From assembly GCF_009380155.1 (NCBI RefSeq), contig NZ_WHUV01000001.1, forward strand, positions 1,054,001 to 1,118,000: DNA of 64,000 nucleotides, read 5' to 3'. This stretch comes from Pseudomonas piscis. GTDB lineage: Bacteria > Pseudomonadota > Gammaproteobacteria > Pseudomonadales > Pseudomonadaceae. The notes under the pieces were generated by a model. It searched no databases and was not told the DNA's origin. It was given only the letters and a program-made list of their open reading frames with translations. Both the position numbers and the translations under genes were made by a program. Shown here in pieces: positions 26,826-36,491 of this stretch. Every line of letters starts with the position of its first letter. Position 1 is the first letter of the stretch.

Positions 26826-28172
26826 ATGGATAACTCGACTCAAGCGGCGAATGCCTGGCGCATTCTGTTCCTGTTGTTTTTGGCAAACCTGTTCAACTTC
26901 TTCGATCGCACCATTCCCGCGATCATCATCGAGCCGATCCGCATGGAGTGGCACCTGAGCGATTTCCAGCTGGGGATCATCGGCACCGCCTTCACCATCG
27001 TCTACGCCATCGCCGGCCTGCCCCTGGGGCGGCTGGCCGATACCGGCTCGCGCAGCAAGCTGATGGGCTGGGGCCTGGCGGTCTGGAGCGGGCTCACCGC
27101 AGTCAACGGCATGGTGGGCAGTTTCTGGAGCTTCCTGCTGGTGCGCATGGGCGTTGGCATCGGCGAGGCCAGTTATGCACCAGCGGCCAACTCGTTGATC
27201 GGCGATTTGTTCCCGGCCCACCGCCGGGCCCGGGCCATGGGCATCTTCATGCTCGGCCTGCCCCTGGGCCTGTTGCTGGCCTTCTTCACCATCGGGGCGA
27301 TGGTCAAGGCATTCGACAGCTGGCGCGCGCCGTTCTTCATCGCTGCGGTACCGGGCCTGTTGCTGGCGGTGTTCATGTTCTTCATCAAGGAGCCCAAGCG
27401 CGGGGCGGCGGAAGCCAGCAAGGTGTCCCAGGAACGCATCGAGCGGCCGATCCGCCGGGTGCTGGCGATCCCGACCTTTCTCTGGCTGACCCTGGCCGGC
27501 CTGACCTTCAACTTCGCCACCTATGCCTGCAACTCATTCCTGGTACCGATGTTGCAGCGCTACTTCCTGATGCCCTTGCAGGAGGCGGCGGTGGCCACGG
27601 GGATCATTGTCGGGGTGACCGGCCTGGTAGGCCTGACCCTGGGAGGCTGGATCGCCGACAAGATCCACCAGCGGGTGGCCAATGGCCGGTTGTTGTTCGC
27701 CGCCGGCAGCCTGCTGATTTCCACTTTGTGCACGGCCTGGGCCCTGCATGCCGGGCGGATCGAGATCGGTGTGTTCGTGGCGGTGTTCAGTATTGGCTGG
27801 TTGTTTGCCTACAACTTCTACACCTGCGTCTACACCGCGATCCAGGATGTGGTGGAGCCGCGTTTGCGGGCCACCGCCATGGCGCTGTTCTTCGCCGGCC
27901 TGTACCTGTTGGGTGGCGGCCTGGGGCCGGTGGTGGTGGGGGCGTTGTCCGACCGCTTTGCCCATGCGGCGATGGACGCCGCCGGGGCCGTGCAGATGAC
28001 CGAGGCGTTCAAGGCCATCGGCCTGCACGATGCCATGTACCTGATCCCGGTGGCGCTGCTGCTGACCCTGGTGTTCCTGTTCATTGCCTCGCGCAGCTTC
28101 GTGCGCGATGCCCAGCGCATGCGCGACGGGCTGGCGCCGGGCGAGGCGGTTGGAGCGCCAGCGACGGCCTGA
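26826..28172 (+). CDS. MFS transporter, spinster-like
   Basis: A 448-residue permease with 12 predicted helices. It begins with the spinster-type opening FLLFLANLFNFFDRTIPAIIIEPIR, and the loop-2 MFS motif reads GRLADTGSRSKLMGWG. The RMGVGIGEASYAPAANSLIGDLFPAHRRARAM stretch is typical of this subfamily. Substrate unknown; nearby genes give no clue. A short Gly/Pro-rich C-terminus lies outside the membrane. A strong terminator follows. Confidence 0.88.
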   Translation: MDNSTQAANAWRILFLLFLANLFNFFDRTIPAIIIEPIRMEWHLSDFQLGIIGTAFTIVYAIAGLPLGRLADTGSRSKLMGWGLAVWSGLTAVNGMVGSFWSFLLVRMGVGIGEASYAPAANSLIGDLFPAHRRARAMGIFMLGLPLGLLLAFFTIGAMVKAFDSWRAPFFIAAVPGLLLAVFMFFIKEPKRGAAEASKVSQERIERPIRRVLAIPTFLWLTLAGLTFNFATYACNSFLVPMLQRYFLMPLQEAAVATGIIVGVTGLVGLTLGGWIADKIHQRVANGRLLFAAGSLLISTLCTAWALHAGRIEIGVFVAVFSIGWLFAYNFYTCVYTAIQDVVEPRLRATAMALFFAGLYLLGGGLGPVVVGALSDRFAHAAMDAAGAVQMTEAFKAIGLHDAMYLIPVALLLTLVFLFIASRSFVRDAQRMRDGLAPGEAVGAPATA

Positions 28173-28197
28173 TGGCACGGCTGTTACGGACGACGAT

Positions 28198-28226
28198 AAA
28201 AAAGGCCCGCATGTGCGGGCCTTTTT
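28198..28226. terminator. Terminator between MFS gene and rapA
   Basis: AAAGGCCCGC pairs with GCGGGCCTTT around a tiny loop; A- and T-runs flank both sides, so it can serve both convergent genes. Confidence 0.85.
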
Positions 28227-28247
28227 CGTGGTACCGAAGCCGGGGAA

Positions 28248-31097
28248 TCAGCCTGCTACCAGGACCCGGATCGCCTCCAGGCGCAGCGCGGCTTTCTCGA
28301 GCATGGCCAGGCCTTGCTCCCGTTGCTTGCGCAGGGCCACCAGCTCGCTGTCGCGGACGGTGGGGTTGACTGCCTGCAACGCGGTCAGGCGCGCCAGCTC
28401 TTCGTCCAGGTCGGCCGCCAGGCGCCGTTGTGCCTCGGCCACGCGCTCGGCGTGACGTGGGGCGATCTTGGCTTCGCCGGCGTTGATCTTCGGTGCCAGC
28501 TGGTCGCGCTGGGCCTGGATGAACTTGTTGGCGCTGGCCTTGGGCACGCTTTCCAGCTGGTCGTTGAGGGTCTCGAAGGCCACCCGTGGCGAAAGGTCGT
28601 TGCCATTGGCGTCCAGCAGGCAGCGCAGGGCTGCCGGTGGCAGGTAGCGGCCCAGTTGCAGCGAGCGTGGAGCGACCACTTCGCTGACGTAGAGCAGTTC
28701 CAGCAGCACGGTGCCGGGCTTGAGCGCCTTGTTCTTGATCAGCGCCACGGCGGTGTTGCCCATGGAACCGGACAGCACCAGGTCCATGCCGCCCTGCACC
28801 ATCGGGTGTTCCCAGGTGATGAACTGCATGTCCTCGCGGGACAGGGCCTGGCCACGGTCGTAGGTGATGGTCACGCCTTCGTCGTCGCCCAGGGGGAAGC
28901 TGGCGTCGAGCATCTTCTCGCTGGGCTTGAGGATCAGGGCGTTGTCCGAATGATCTTCACTATCGATGCCGAAGGCGTCGAACAGGGTCTCCATGTAGAT
29001 CGGCAGGGCGAACTGGTCGTCTTGCTCGAGGATCGCCTCCACCAGCGACTCGCCTTCGCCGGCGCCACCGGAGTTCAGTTCCAGCAGGCGGTCGCGGCCA
29101 GTATGCAGCTCGGCTTCCAGGCGCTCGCGTTCACCGCGGGCCTCGTCGATCAGGGCCTGCCACTGGCCGTCGTCGGCATTTTCCAGGAGCGGCAGCAAAC
29201 GCGGGCCGAACTGGTGCTGCAGGGCGTTGCCGGTAGGGCAGGTATTGAGGAAGGCGTTCAGCGCTTCGTGGTACCACTGGAACAGGCGCTCTTGCGGGCT
29301 GGTCTCCAGGTAGGGTACGTGCAGCTCGATCACGTGCTTCTGGCCGATCCGGTCCAGGCGCCCGATCCGCTGTTCCAGCAGGTCCGGGTGCGCGGGCAGG
29401 TCGAACATCACCAGGTGATGGGCGAACTGGAAGTTGCGGCCTTCACTGCCGATTTCCGAGCAGATCAGCACCTGGGCACCGAACTCTTCGTCGGCGAAGT
29501 AGGCGGCGGCGCGGTCGCGCTCGAGGATGTTCATGCCTTCATGGAAGACCGTGGCCGGGATGCCGGAGCGCACGCGCAGGGCGTCTTCCAGGTCCATGGC
29601 GGTCTCGGCGTGGGCGCAGATCACCAGGACCTTGGTGCGCTTGAGCATCTTCAACTGGTCGATCAGCCACTCGACCCGCGGGTCGAATTTCCACCAGCGC
29701 TGGTCGTCGTCACTGGCCTCGGGCTGGGCCTGGAAGCTGACTTCCGGGTACAGCTCGGCATGCTCGCCCAGGGGCAGCTCCAGGTATTCGTCCGGGCACG
29801 GCAGCGGATAGGCGTGCAGCTTGCGCTCCGGGAAGCCCTGGACCGCGGCGCGGGTGTTACGGAACAGCACGCGGCCGGTGCCGTGGCGGTCCAGCAATTC
29901 GCGCACCAGGCGTGCGCTGGCTTCGCTGTCGCCATCGTTGACGGCGGCCAGCAGGGCTTCGCCCTCGTTGCCCAGGAAACCCTGGATGGTCTTGTGCGCT
30001 TCGGGGGACAGCCGGCCCTGGTCCAGCAGTTCCTGCACGGCTTCGGCCACCGGCCGGTAGTTCTCGCTCTCGGCGCGGAAGGCCGCCAGGTCGTGGAAGC
30101 GGTTGGGGTCCAGCAGGCGCAGGCGGGCGAAGTGGCTGTCCTGGCCCAGTTGCTCGGGGGTGGCGGTCAGCAGCAGGACGCCGGGAATGGTCTCGGCCAG
30201 TTGCTCGACCAGGGTGTATTCCGGGCTGGCTTGTTCTTCGTGCCAGACCAGGTGATGGGCTTCGTCCACCACCATCAGGTCCCAGCCGGCGGCGAACAGC
30301 GCGTCCTGGGCCTTTTCGTCGTCCACCAGCCATTCCAGGGCCACCAGGGCCAGCTGGGTGTCTTCGAACGGGTTGCTGGCATCGCTTTCGATGAAGCGTT
30401 CTTCGTCGAACAGTGCGACCTGCAGGTTGAAGCGCCGGCGCATTTCCACCAGCCACTGGTGCTGCAGGTTCTCCGGAACCAGGATCAGCACCCGGCTGGC
30501 ACGGCCCGACAGAAGTTGGCGATGGATCACCAGGCCGGCCTCGATGGTCTTGCCCAGGCCCACTTCGTCCGCCAGCAGTACCCGCGGCGCGATACGGTCG
30601 GCGACTTCACGGGCGATATGCAACTGGTGGGCGATGGGTTGGGCACGCACGCCGCCCAGGCCCCAGAGTGGCGATTGCAGCTGGCGGCTGGTGTGTTCCA
30701 GGGTGTGGTAGCGCAGCGAGAACCAGGCCAGCGGGTCGATCTGCCCGGCGAACAGGCGGTCACTGGCCAGGCGGAACTGGATGAAGTTCGACAGCTGGGT
30801 CTCAGGCAGGGTGACGGGCTGGTTCTGTGCGTCGAGACCGTGATAGACCAGCAGGCCGTCGACGTCCTCGACTTCCTGCACGGTCATCTTCCAGCCTTCG
30901 AAGTGGGTGATGCTGTCACCCGGGGAAAACCTCACGCGGGTGAGGGGCGCATTCCGTAGCGCATACTGGCGAGTGTCGCCAGTGGCCGGGTAGAGCACGG
31001 TCAGCAAGCGGCCGTCCTGTGCCAGAACGGTGCCTAGACCTAGCTCCGCTTCGCTGTCACTGATCCAGCGTTGCCCCGGTTGATACTGCTGCGCCAT
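28248..31097 (-). CDS. rapA: RNA polymerase-associated ATPase RapA (HepA)
   Basis: A 949-residue SWI2/SNF2-family protein close to the usual RapA length. It begins with RapA N-terminal Tudor-like domains ([33 protein letters not shown]). Walker [18 protein letters not shown] lies near 174-190, with DEAH box VVDEAHH at 277-282. The helicase C-terminal half contains [44 protein letters not shown], where the [10 protein letters not shown] motif is typical. RapA recycles RNA polymerase from post-termination complexes during transcription. Monocistronic, convergent with the MFS gene. Confidence 0.96.
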   Translation of the reverse strand: MAQQYQPGQRWISDSEAELGLGTVLAQDGRLLTVLYPATGDTRQYALRNAPLTRVRFSPGDSITHFEGWKMTVQEVEDVDGLLVYHGLDAQNQPVTLPETQLSNFIQFRLASDRLFAGQIDPLAWFSLRYHTLEHTSRQLQSPLWGLGGVRAQPIAHQLHIAREVADRIAPRVLLADEVGLGKTIEAGLVIHRQLLSGRASRVLILVPENLQHQWLVEMRRRFNLQVALFDEERFIESDASNPFEDTQLALVALEWLVDDEKAQDALFAAGWDLMVVDEAHHLVWHEEQASPEYTLVEQLAETIPGVLLLTATPEQLGQDSHFARLRLLDPNRFHDLAAFRAESENYRPVAEAVQELLDQGRLSPEAHKTIQGFLGNEGEALLAAVNDGDSEASARLVRELLDRHGTGRVLFRNTRAAVQGFPERKLHAYPLPCPDEYLELPLGEHAELYPEVSFQAQPEASDDDQRWWKFDPRVEWLIDQLKMLKRTKVLVICAHAETAMDLEDALRVRSGIPATVFHEGMNILERDRAAAYFADEEFGAQVLICSEIGSEGRNFQFAHHLVMFDLPAHPDLLEQRIGRLDRIGQKHVIELHVPYLETSPQERLFQWYHEALNAFLNTCPTGNALQHQFGPRLLPLLENADDGQWQALIDEARGERERLEAELHTGRDRLLELNSGGAGEGESLVEAILEQDDQFALPIYMETLFDAFGIDSEDHSDNALILKPSEKMLDASFPLGDDEGVTITYDRGQALSREDMQFITWEHPMVQGGMDLVLSGSMGNTAVALIKNKALKPGTVLLELLYVSEVVAPRSLQLGRYLPPAALRCLLDANGNDLSPRVAFETLNDQLESVPKASANKFIQAQRDQLAPKINAGEAKIAPRHAERVAEAQRRLAADLDEELARLTALQAVNPTVRDSELVALRKQREQGLAMLEKAALRLEAIRVLVAG

Positions 31098-31314
31098 GCT
31101 GCCTGACTCCCGCTTTGAAAAAGCCGACTATCTTAACGGAACCTGCTTGCAGTCCAAAGGATTCTGATGAAAACCCCTGGATAAAAAGTAGCGTAAGCGC
31201 TGCGTTCGTCGGGGTAGCGGGCACTATCGGCTGACGACTGGGTCACAGTTTTGCGACCGATGGCTCAAGTCGCCCATGCCGCAGCCGACAGCCTGCTGAC
31301 AGGAGACCTATAAC

Positions 31315-31656
31315 ATGCTGCCACCGATGCTCCCCTTGAGTGCCGTGCCCGTCACTTCACAGCAGGATCCGATCCGCCAGCGGCCGGATATCCCACCCGT
31401 GGTGCCGGTGCAGGAGAGCTCCAATGAAAGCACTATCGACCTGCAAAAGCGCGATGCCGAGCAGTCGGCCTTGCTGCTGCGCGAGGAACAGCAGCGTCAG
31501 CAGGAACGGCAGCGGCGCCAGCGCGAGGAACAGGACGATCCCGAGCAGCACCTGGCGGTGCCCGGGGACGAGTTGAATGCCGACAACACGGTGCCGGTGG
31601 CACCGCTGATCGAGGACGCCCCGCGCCAGGGCCTCTGGGTGGACGTACAGGTCTAG
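31315..31656 (+). CDS. Hypothetical Glu/Gln/Arg-rich protein
   Basis: A 113-residue soluble protein. The N-terminus is Pro-rich, and residues 47-75 are a Glu/Gln/Arg-rich helix (LLLREEQQRQQERQRR) likely to be coiled-coil. The acidic C-terminus ends in GLWVDVQV. Preceded by AGGAG and a suitable spacer. I do not recognise the family and no function can be proposed. Overlaps the convergent aminotransferase stop by 4 bp. Confidence 0.65.
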   Translation: MLPPMLPLSAVPVTSQQDPIRQRPDIPPVVPVQESSNESTIDLQKRDAEQSALLLREEQQRQQERQRRQREEQDDPEQHLAVPGDELNADNTVPVAPLIEDAPRQGLWVDVQV

Positions 31657-32858
31657 CCCGCCGGCCCCCCTTCGGCCAGCTCTTCGAGCGCCCGCAGCAG
31701 GCGCTGGATTTCCCCTTCGGTATTGAGATGGCTCACCGCGATCCGCGCGACGCTGGCCAGGCCCCGGGCCTGCATGTCCAGCGGGGTGTAGGCCACGCCG
31801 TTGGCGCCGATGTTGATGCCCTGGCGTGCCAGTCGCGCCTTGAGGGCAAGACTGTCCCAGCCCTTGAGCGTGAAGGCGATCAGCCCGGATTGCCGCCCAG
31901 GCGTGCCCAGGTCCTGGCGTTGCAGGCCGGGTATGCGGTCCATGGCTGTGCGCAGCAGCCCGCTGAGGCTTGCGATGCGCTGCTCGATGGCCTGTATGCC
32001 GATCTCCTCGAGTTCTTGTAGCGCATTGGCCAGTCCGGCCAGCAAGACCTGCGACACCTCGCTGGTTTCGAAGCGTCGAGCATCACCGCGCAGGCTGAAG
32101 CCCTGGCCGTTCCAGGGCGCCGACAGCACATCCCGTTGCTGGGGCTGCAACCGTTCGAGAAAACCAGGCCTCACATAGAGCAGTGCCGTACCCCGCGGGC
32201 CGCGCAGGTACTTGCGTCCGGCGGCCTTGAGCACGTCGCAGCCCAGGGCCTGGACATCACAGGGCAGTTGGCCCAGGGCCTGGCCGGCATCGATGAAATA
32301 GGGAACATGCCACTGGCGCGCCAGGTGGCCGATGGCGGCTGCGGGGTTGATCAGGCCGCCGTTGGCCGGGAGCCAGGTCAAGGCGATCAGGCGGACCCGT
32401 GCATCGAGCATCGACTCCAGGGCCGGGACCGACACCGCGCCATGGCTGTCGCAGGGAATGACTTCCAGTTGCGCCCCCGCTGCGATCGCTGGCGCCATGC
32501 AGGCCAGGTTGCCACCCCATTCGTGTCGGCCCACCAGGATCCGGTCGCCGCTGCGCCAGCGGGGCAGGGCGTTGAAGGCCAGGCTCCAGGCGGCCGAGCC
32601 GCTGCTGGCGAAGGCGATCGCCTCGGCCGAGGTGTTGAGCAAGCGGGCCGCGAGGCAGCGGGCCCGCTCCGGCCAGTCTGTCGTCGTGGCGGCCTCCATC
32701 GGCCCTTGCTGGGCCTCGTGCTGCAACTGCTGGTACATGGCGTCCAGGGTGCCCTGGCTGGGCAGCGAAGCGCCGGCATGGTTGAAATGGCAGACCCGTG
32801 CGCAACCCGGCGTGGCTTGGCGTAGCCGGGCGTGCTGGGCCGGGCCCAACAGGGTCAC
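31653..32858 (-). CDS. Class V aminotransferase-fold PLP enzyme
   Basis: A 401-residue fold-type I PLP enzyme of the class V (isopenicillin-N epimerase/cysteine desulfurase-like) group. The PLP Lys is in DVLKAAGRKYLRGPRGTALLYV; NHAGASLPSQGTLDAM at the N-terminus and FASSGSAAWSLAFNAL match the family. DAGQALGQLPCDVQALGCD carries the Asp that contacts PLP. It lacks the Cys loop of true desulfurases (the region is a TSEVSQVLLAGLANAL segment), so desulfuration is not supported; epimerase, lyase or aminotransferase activity is possible. Start ATGA overlaps the RidA-family gene, indicating a two-gene operon. Confidence 0.82.
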   Translation of the reverse strand: MTLLGPAQHARLRQATPGCARVCHFNHAGASLPSQGTLDAMYQQLQHEAQQGPMEAATTTDWPERARCLAARLLNTSAEAIAFASSGSAAWSLAFNALPRWRSGDRILVGRHEWGGNLACMAPAIAAGAQLEVIPCDSHGAVSVPALESMLDARVRLIALTWLPANGGLINPAAAIGHLARQWHVPYFIDAGQALGQLPCDVQALGCDVLKAAGRKYLRGPRGTALLYVRPGFLERLQPQQRDVLSAPWNGQGFSLRGDARRFETSEVSQVLLAGLANALQELEEIGIQAIEQRIASLSGLLRTAMDRIPGLQRQDLGTPGRQSGLIAFTLKGWDSLALKARLARQGINIGANGVAYTPLDMQARGLASVARIAVSHLNTEGEIQRLLRALEELAEGGPAG

Positions 32859-33325
32859 GGTTGCAGCTCGAAGATCCCGTCCACTTCCACGGCGACCCCG
32901 GCGGGCAGGCTGGCCACACCCACGGCGGTACGGGCATGCCGGCCCTTGTCGCCGAGGGCATTGACCAGCAAGTTCGAGGCACCGTTGGCTACGCCGCTGT
33001 GGCCCTGGAAGTCGCCGCTGGCGGCGATGAACACGCCGAGCCGGCTGATGCTACGCAAGCGCGACAGGTCGTCATCCAGTGCCGCACTCAGCTGGGCCAG
33101 CAGGCCGAGGGCGGCCAGTTCGGCCGCCTGGGCGCCTTGTTCCGGCGACAGGTTCTCACCGAGCCGGCCGAGCAGGGCGGGCTGGCCCTGGAGCAGGGGG
33201 ATCTGGCCGGAGATGAACAGCAGGTTCTGGCTGCGTACGTGATTGACATAGCTGGCGGCTGGCTGGCTGGGCTCCGGTAGTTCCAGGCCCAGTTGCTGTA
33301 CGCGATGCTTCAAGGAGTGGTTCAT
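32855..33325 (-). CDS. RidA/YjgF-family imine deaminase
   Basis: A 156-residue RidA-superfamily protein (LGLELPEPSQPAASYVNHVRSQNLLFISGQIPL), the subgroup with the longer C-terminus ending AVGVASLPAGVAVEVDGIFEL. RidA proteins hydrolyse reactive enamine/imine products of PLP enzymes, so its 4-bp overlap with the downstream class V PLP enzyme makes functional sense: it probably clears or finishes that enzyme's intermediate. The conserved Arg of deaminating RidA is not placed with confidence here. Confidence 0.85.
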   Translation of the reverse strand: MNHSLKHRVQQLGLELPEPSQPAASYVNHVRSQNLLFISGQIPLLQGQPALLGRLGENLSPEQGAQAAELAALGLLAQLSAALDDDLSRLRSISRLGVFIAASGDFQGHSGVANGASNLLVNALGDKGRHARTAVGVASLPAGVAVEVDGIFELQP

Positions 33326-33413
33326 GGCGGGTCCTCGGATGAAAGACCAGCAGCATCGGCTTTCGCTCCGGGGGCGACAAACGGATAGATCTAATCCGAT
33401 GTATCCAAATGGC

Positions 33414-34280
33414 TCATGGATGTTCGGCCTGTTCTTGCAACCACTGGGCGAAGCAGTGCGCGGTCGGGCTTGCCCCGTTTTCGGCAGTGACCAGCCAGTA
33501 GCCGATCTGGCTGTCCAGGGGCGGCAGGTCGAAGGCTTGCACCAGGCTGCCTTGGTCCAGGTGACGCTGGATCAAGCGGCGCCGGCCCATGGCCAGGCCT
33601 TGGCCGGCCACCGCCGCCTCCACCACGATGTTGTAGTCGTGCAGCATCACGGGCGGGTGCGGGCTGAGGTCGAAACCATGGCTGGCGCTCCAGTCGTGCC
33701 ACTCGAAGGGCTGCTGGGAGTGCGCCATCAGCCGTGGGGCCCGGTCCAGGGTCGTGGCCTTGAGTTCGGGGCTGCAGACCGGGGCTAGCTGTTCGGCCAG
33801 CAGGCGTGTGGCGCGGACCCTGGGCCACACACCCTTGCCGTAGCGAATGGCCAGGTCGACCTCGGCCCCGGCGACATCCGCCAGTTCGATGGAGGCTTGC
33901 AGCTCCAGCTGGATCTGTGGGTAGCGTCGGTTGAAGTCGGCCAGGCGCGGTGCCAGCCACAAGGTGGCGAAGGAGGCCAGCAGGCCGACGCGCAGCACCT
34001 TGGGTTCAGGTGCGGCCTGCAATGCCTGGGTGGCCTGGGCGATCTGTTCCAGGGCCGGGTGGATCTGCCGGTGGTAGGCCGCGCCGGCGTGGGTCAGGTC
34101 GATGGCCCGGGTGCGGCGGATGAACAGCGGCTGGCCCAGGTGCTCTTCGAGCTTGTGCACCTGATGGCTGACGGCGCTCTGGCTGACGCACAGCTCCTGG
34201 GCGGCCTTGCTGAAACTCAGGTGCCGGGCCACGGCCTCGAAGGCGCGCAGGGCCAGCAGCGGCGGCAGGTGCTTGGGCAT
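33414..34280 (-). CDS. LysR-family regulator, GcvA-like
   Basis: A 288-residue LysR regulator with the GcvA-type N-terminus PPLLALRAFEAVARHLSFSKAAQELCVSQSAVSHQVHKLEE. It lies immediately upstream of, and on the same strand as, the RidA/PLP-enzyme pair (88 bp gap), so it may be cotranscribed or control a promoter in that gap. The ATG at 34280 (MPKHLPPL) was chosen since this places the HTH at the usual position; a GTG two codons upstream is possible. The effector is unknown. Confidence 0.87.
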   Translation of the reverse strand: MPKHLPPLLALRAFEAVARHLSFSKAAQELCVSQSAVSHQVHKLEEHLGQPLFIRRTRAIDLTHAGAAYHRQIHPALEQIAQATQALQAAPEPKVLRVGLLASFATLWLAPRLADFNRRYPQIQLELQASIELADVAGAEVDLAIRYGKGVWPRVRATRLLAEQLAPVCSPELKATTLDRAPRLMAHSQQPFEWHDWSASHGFDLSPHPPVMLHDYNIVVEAAVAGQGLAMGRRRLIQRHLDQGSLVQAFDLPPLDSQIGYWLVTAENGASPTAHCFAQWLQEQAEHP

Positions 34281-34443
34281 TTCCACGGTGGCTTTCCTGG
34301 GACGGTTCAAGGGGCCATTGTGCGGATAAAAAACTTCCGAGGCAGAGATTTTATTGCGCCGCCACAGGTCAGATGACTGGTCAGGGGCTGCGTCACGCCG
34401 CATTATTGCCCCTATTCGCCATTGATCTTTCGTGATGCACGCC

Positions 34444-34605
34444 ATGAATCAAGAACCCAAGTTGATCGACCTGAACGCCGAGCGCGCCAAGCGCGTGCAT
34501 GACCTCAACGAAAAACGCCTGAATGAAGTGCGCCAGGCATTCGAGCAAGCGATGCCGCTGGGCAAACCGAAGAAAAAACCAAAAAACAAACCGAAAAAGC
34601 GCTGA
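34444..34605 (+). CDS. Small basic-tailed protein, 53 residues
   Basis: A 53-residue frame starting MNQEPKLIDLNAERAKRVHDLNEKRLNEVRQAFEQAMPL, mostly charged helix, ending in a lysine-rich tail (KPKKKPKNKPKKR). Such a tail suggests nucleic-acid binding, but there is no recognised domain. Codon third positions and the intact Lys repeats look genuinely coding. Divergent from the LysR gene; a U-tract-like CCCCTTCCTCTCCCC region follows. Confidence 0.6.
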   Translation: MNQEPKLIDLNAERAKRVHDLNEKRLNEVRQAFEQAMPLGKPKKKPKNKPKKR

Positions 34606-34749
34606 ACAGGGCGTTTTCCGTTGATATAGGTCAGTTATTCCCCCTTCCTCTCCCCCCGTTCTTGGCGTCATTGACGCCGGTCAATTTTCCCCTGCGCCTC
34701 TTTGGTTAACTTAGCTCCATCGCAACGAGGCACGAGCAGGAGGCTGGTC

Positions 34750-34866
34750 ATGTTTTTCGACAATGTGGTGTTCGCCGGAGTGCTGACAGTCGGCCTCATG
34801 GTGCTGTTCTTCGCAGGTTTTGGATTCTTCATCTGGAAAGACGCGAACAAGCGTAAAAAACCTTAA
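34750..34866 (+). CDS. ccoM: CcoM-like single-helix subunit of cbb3 cytochrome oxidase
   Basis: A 38-residue single-pass membrane protein: MFFDNVVFAGVLTVGLMVLF then FAGFGFFIWKDANKRKKP. The pattern (short acidic start, one hydrophobic helix, FFIWKD then a basic tail) matches my recollection of CcoM, the small subunit described in the P. stutzeri cbb3 oxidase that helps stabilise the complex. It lies far from any cco genes in this window, consistent with an orphan location. The identity is from sequence resemblance recalled, not from alignment. Preceded by a GAGGCACGAGCAGGAGG region and followed by a strong terminator. Confidence 0.65.
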   Translation: MFFDNVVFAGVLTVGLMVLFFAGFGFFIWKDANKRKKP

Positions 34867-34900
34867 GTCTCTCCAGAGCAACGAGCACGCAAGGCATTTT

Positions 34901-34926
34901 GGGCAACTTCGGTTGCCCTTTTTTTT
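34901..34926 (+). terminator. Terminator of the ccoM-like gene
   Basis: GGGCAAC-TTCG-GTTGCCC followed by eight T; classical rho-independent terminator, 35 bp past the stop. Confidence 0.92.
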
Positions 34927-34964
34927 GCCTGCAGGAAAGGGTCGGGCATCGAATGCCGGGCATA

Positions 34965-34997
34965 AAAAAAGGTGCGTCCCCAGGGCGCACCTTTTTT
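34965..34997 (-). terminator. Terminator of pitA
   Basis: AAAAAAGGTGCG pairs with CGCACCTTTTTT around a 9-base loop; T-run on the minus strand. Lies about 19 bp past the pitA stop. Confidence 0.9.
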
Positions 34998-35015
34998 CTG
35001 GCCGGGATTTGTTCG

Positions 35016-36491
35016 TCAGCTGCCCAGGACCTTCGAGGCGGCCCAGAACAGGCCGGCCGACAGGGCCACGGTGGCTGGCAGGGTCAGGACCCAGGCCATC
35101 AGGATGGTCTTCACCGTGCCGCTTTGCAGGCCGCTCTTGTTGGCGACCATGGTCCCGGCCACGCCGGAGGAGAGCACGTGGGTGGTGGACACCGGCAGGC
35201 TGAACACGTTGGCCAGGCCGATCAGGCCGGCAGCGGTGATTTGCGCCGACATACCCTGGGCGTAGGTCATGCCTTGCTTGCCGATCTTCTCGCCGATGGT
35301 CTGTACTACGCGTTTCCAGCCGATCATGGTGCCCAGGCCCAAGGCCAGGGCCACGGCCAGGATCACCCAGAACGGCGCGTACTCGGTGGTGGCGGTCAGG
35401 TCCTTGCGCAGCTTGTCCAGGTCGGCTTTTTCACGGGCGGCCAGGCCAGGCAGCTTGCCGACCTTCTTGGCCGTGTCGTCCAGGCACAAGAGGTAGCGAC
35501 GGACTTCGATGCGGTCTTCCGGAGACAGCGAATGGTAGTCGGAAACGCCCTTGAGGCTGCTCAGCAAGGCGCTGATGGTCGGTTCGGTCTGCTGCGGGTT
35601 ACAGCGGAACTTGCCAGGGAGATCGTCCTTCACGCTTTTGCCCAGGGCCAGGAATTCGCCCAGGGACTCGTGGTTGCGCTGGTAGAACTGGCTCAGGTGC
35701 AGGGTGGCGTCGCGGGTACGCTCGATCTGGTAGGTGGTGCTGTTGAGGTCCAGCACGAACTGCGCGGGCACGATGCCGATCAGCACCAGCATGATCAGGC
35801 CGATGCCTTTCTGGCCATCATTGGAGCCGTGGACGAAGCTCACGGCCATGGCCGAGATCACCAGCACCAGGCGGTTCCAGAATGGCGGATGCTTCTTGTC
35901 GTCGACCTTGCGGCGCTGTTCCGGGGTCTTGTGCATCTTCGAGATCGGCCGCCACCACTTCAGGCCGATCAATACCAGCGCTGCAATAATGAAGCCGGCC
36001 ATGGGCGAGAACACCAGGGACGCGCCGATATCGATCGCTTTCTGCCAGTTCACGCCATCGCCCAGGGGGATGTCGTTGAGCAGGGCATTGGCCAGGCCGA
36101 CACCGAGGATCGAACCGATCAGGGTGTGGGAACTGGAGGCGGGAATGCCGAAGTACCAGGTACCCAGGTTCCAGGCGATGGCAGCGGCCAGCAAGGAGAA
36201 GACCATGGCCAGGCCGTGGCCGGTATTGACATTGATCAGCAGCTCGACCGGCAGCAGATGGACGATGGCATAGGCTACGCCGACACCGCCGAGGAGCACG
36301 CCGAGGAAATTGAATACACCGGAAAAGAATACGGCCAGGTGCGGCGGCATGGCTTTGGTGTAGATAACAGTGGCAACCGCATTAGCGGTGTCATGAAAGC
36401 CGTTGATGAACTCGTAGGCGAGGACAAAAGCCAGGGCGAGCAAGAGGCTCACAAGCACCCAAGCATCCAGTCCGCTGAATAAATCGATCAT
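35016..36491 (-). CDS. pitA: Low-affinity inorganic phosphate transporter
   Basis: A 491-residue permease of the Pit family with the two inverted signature repeats: NGFHDTANAVATVIYTKAM near the N-terminus and VHGSNDGQKGIGLIML about 220 residues later. About ten hydrophobic helices with a soluble central insert (residues 260-350). Mediates proton-coupled uptake of phosphate as metal-phosphate complex. Monocistronic; own terminator. The start at 36491 follows ACCTTC on the coding strand. Confidence 0.93.
   Translation of the reverse strand: MIDLFSGLDAWVLVSLLLALAFVLAYEFINGFHDTANAVATVIYTKAMPPHLAVFFSGVFNFLGVLLGGVGVAYAIVHLLPVELLINVNTGHGLAMVFSLLAAAIAWNLGTWYFGIPASSSHTLIGSILGVGLANALLNDIPLGDGVNWQKAIDIGASLVFSPMAGFIIAALVLIGLKWWRPISKMHKTPEQRRKVDDKKHPPFWNRLVLVISAMAVSFVHGSNDGQKGIGLIMLVLIGIVPAQFVLDLNSTTYQIERTRDATLHLSQFYQRNHESLGEFLALGKSVKDDLPGKFRCNPQQTEPTISALLSSLKGVSDYHSLSPEDRIEVRRYLLCLDDTAKKVGKLPGLAAREKADLDKLRKDLTATTEYAPFWVILAVALALGLGTMIGWKRVVQTIGEKIGKQGMTYAQGMSAQITAAGLIGLANVFSLPVSTTHVLSSGVAGTMVANKSGLQSGTVKTILMAWVLTLPATVALSAGLFWAASKVLGS

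Noticed and set aside
28314..30959. Long open frame (about 880 codons) antisense to rapA
   Set aside because: It mirrors the third-position GC of rapA, has no domain, and the minus strand encodes an unmistakable RapA with all ATPase motifs.
31653..32858. Cysteine desulfurase (IscS/SufS)
   Set aside because: The PLP lysine is present but the active-site cysteine loop is not, and iron-sulfur assembly genes are absent.
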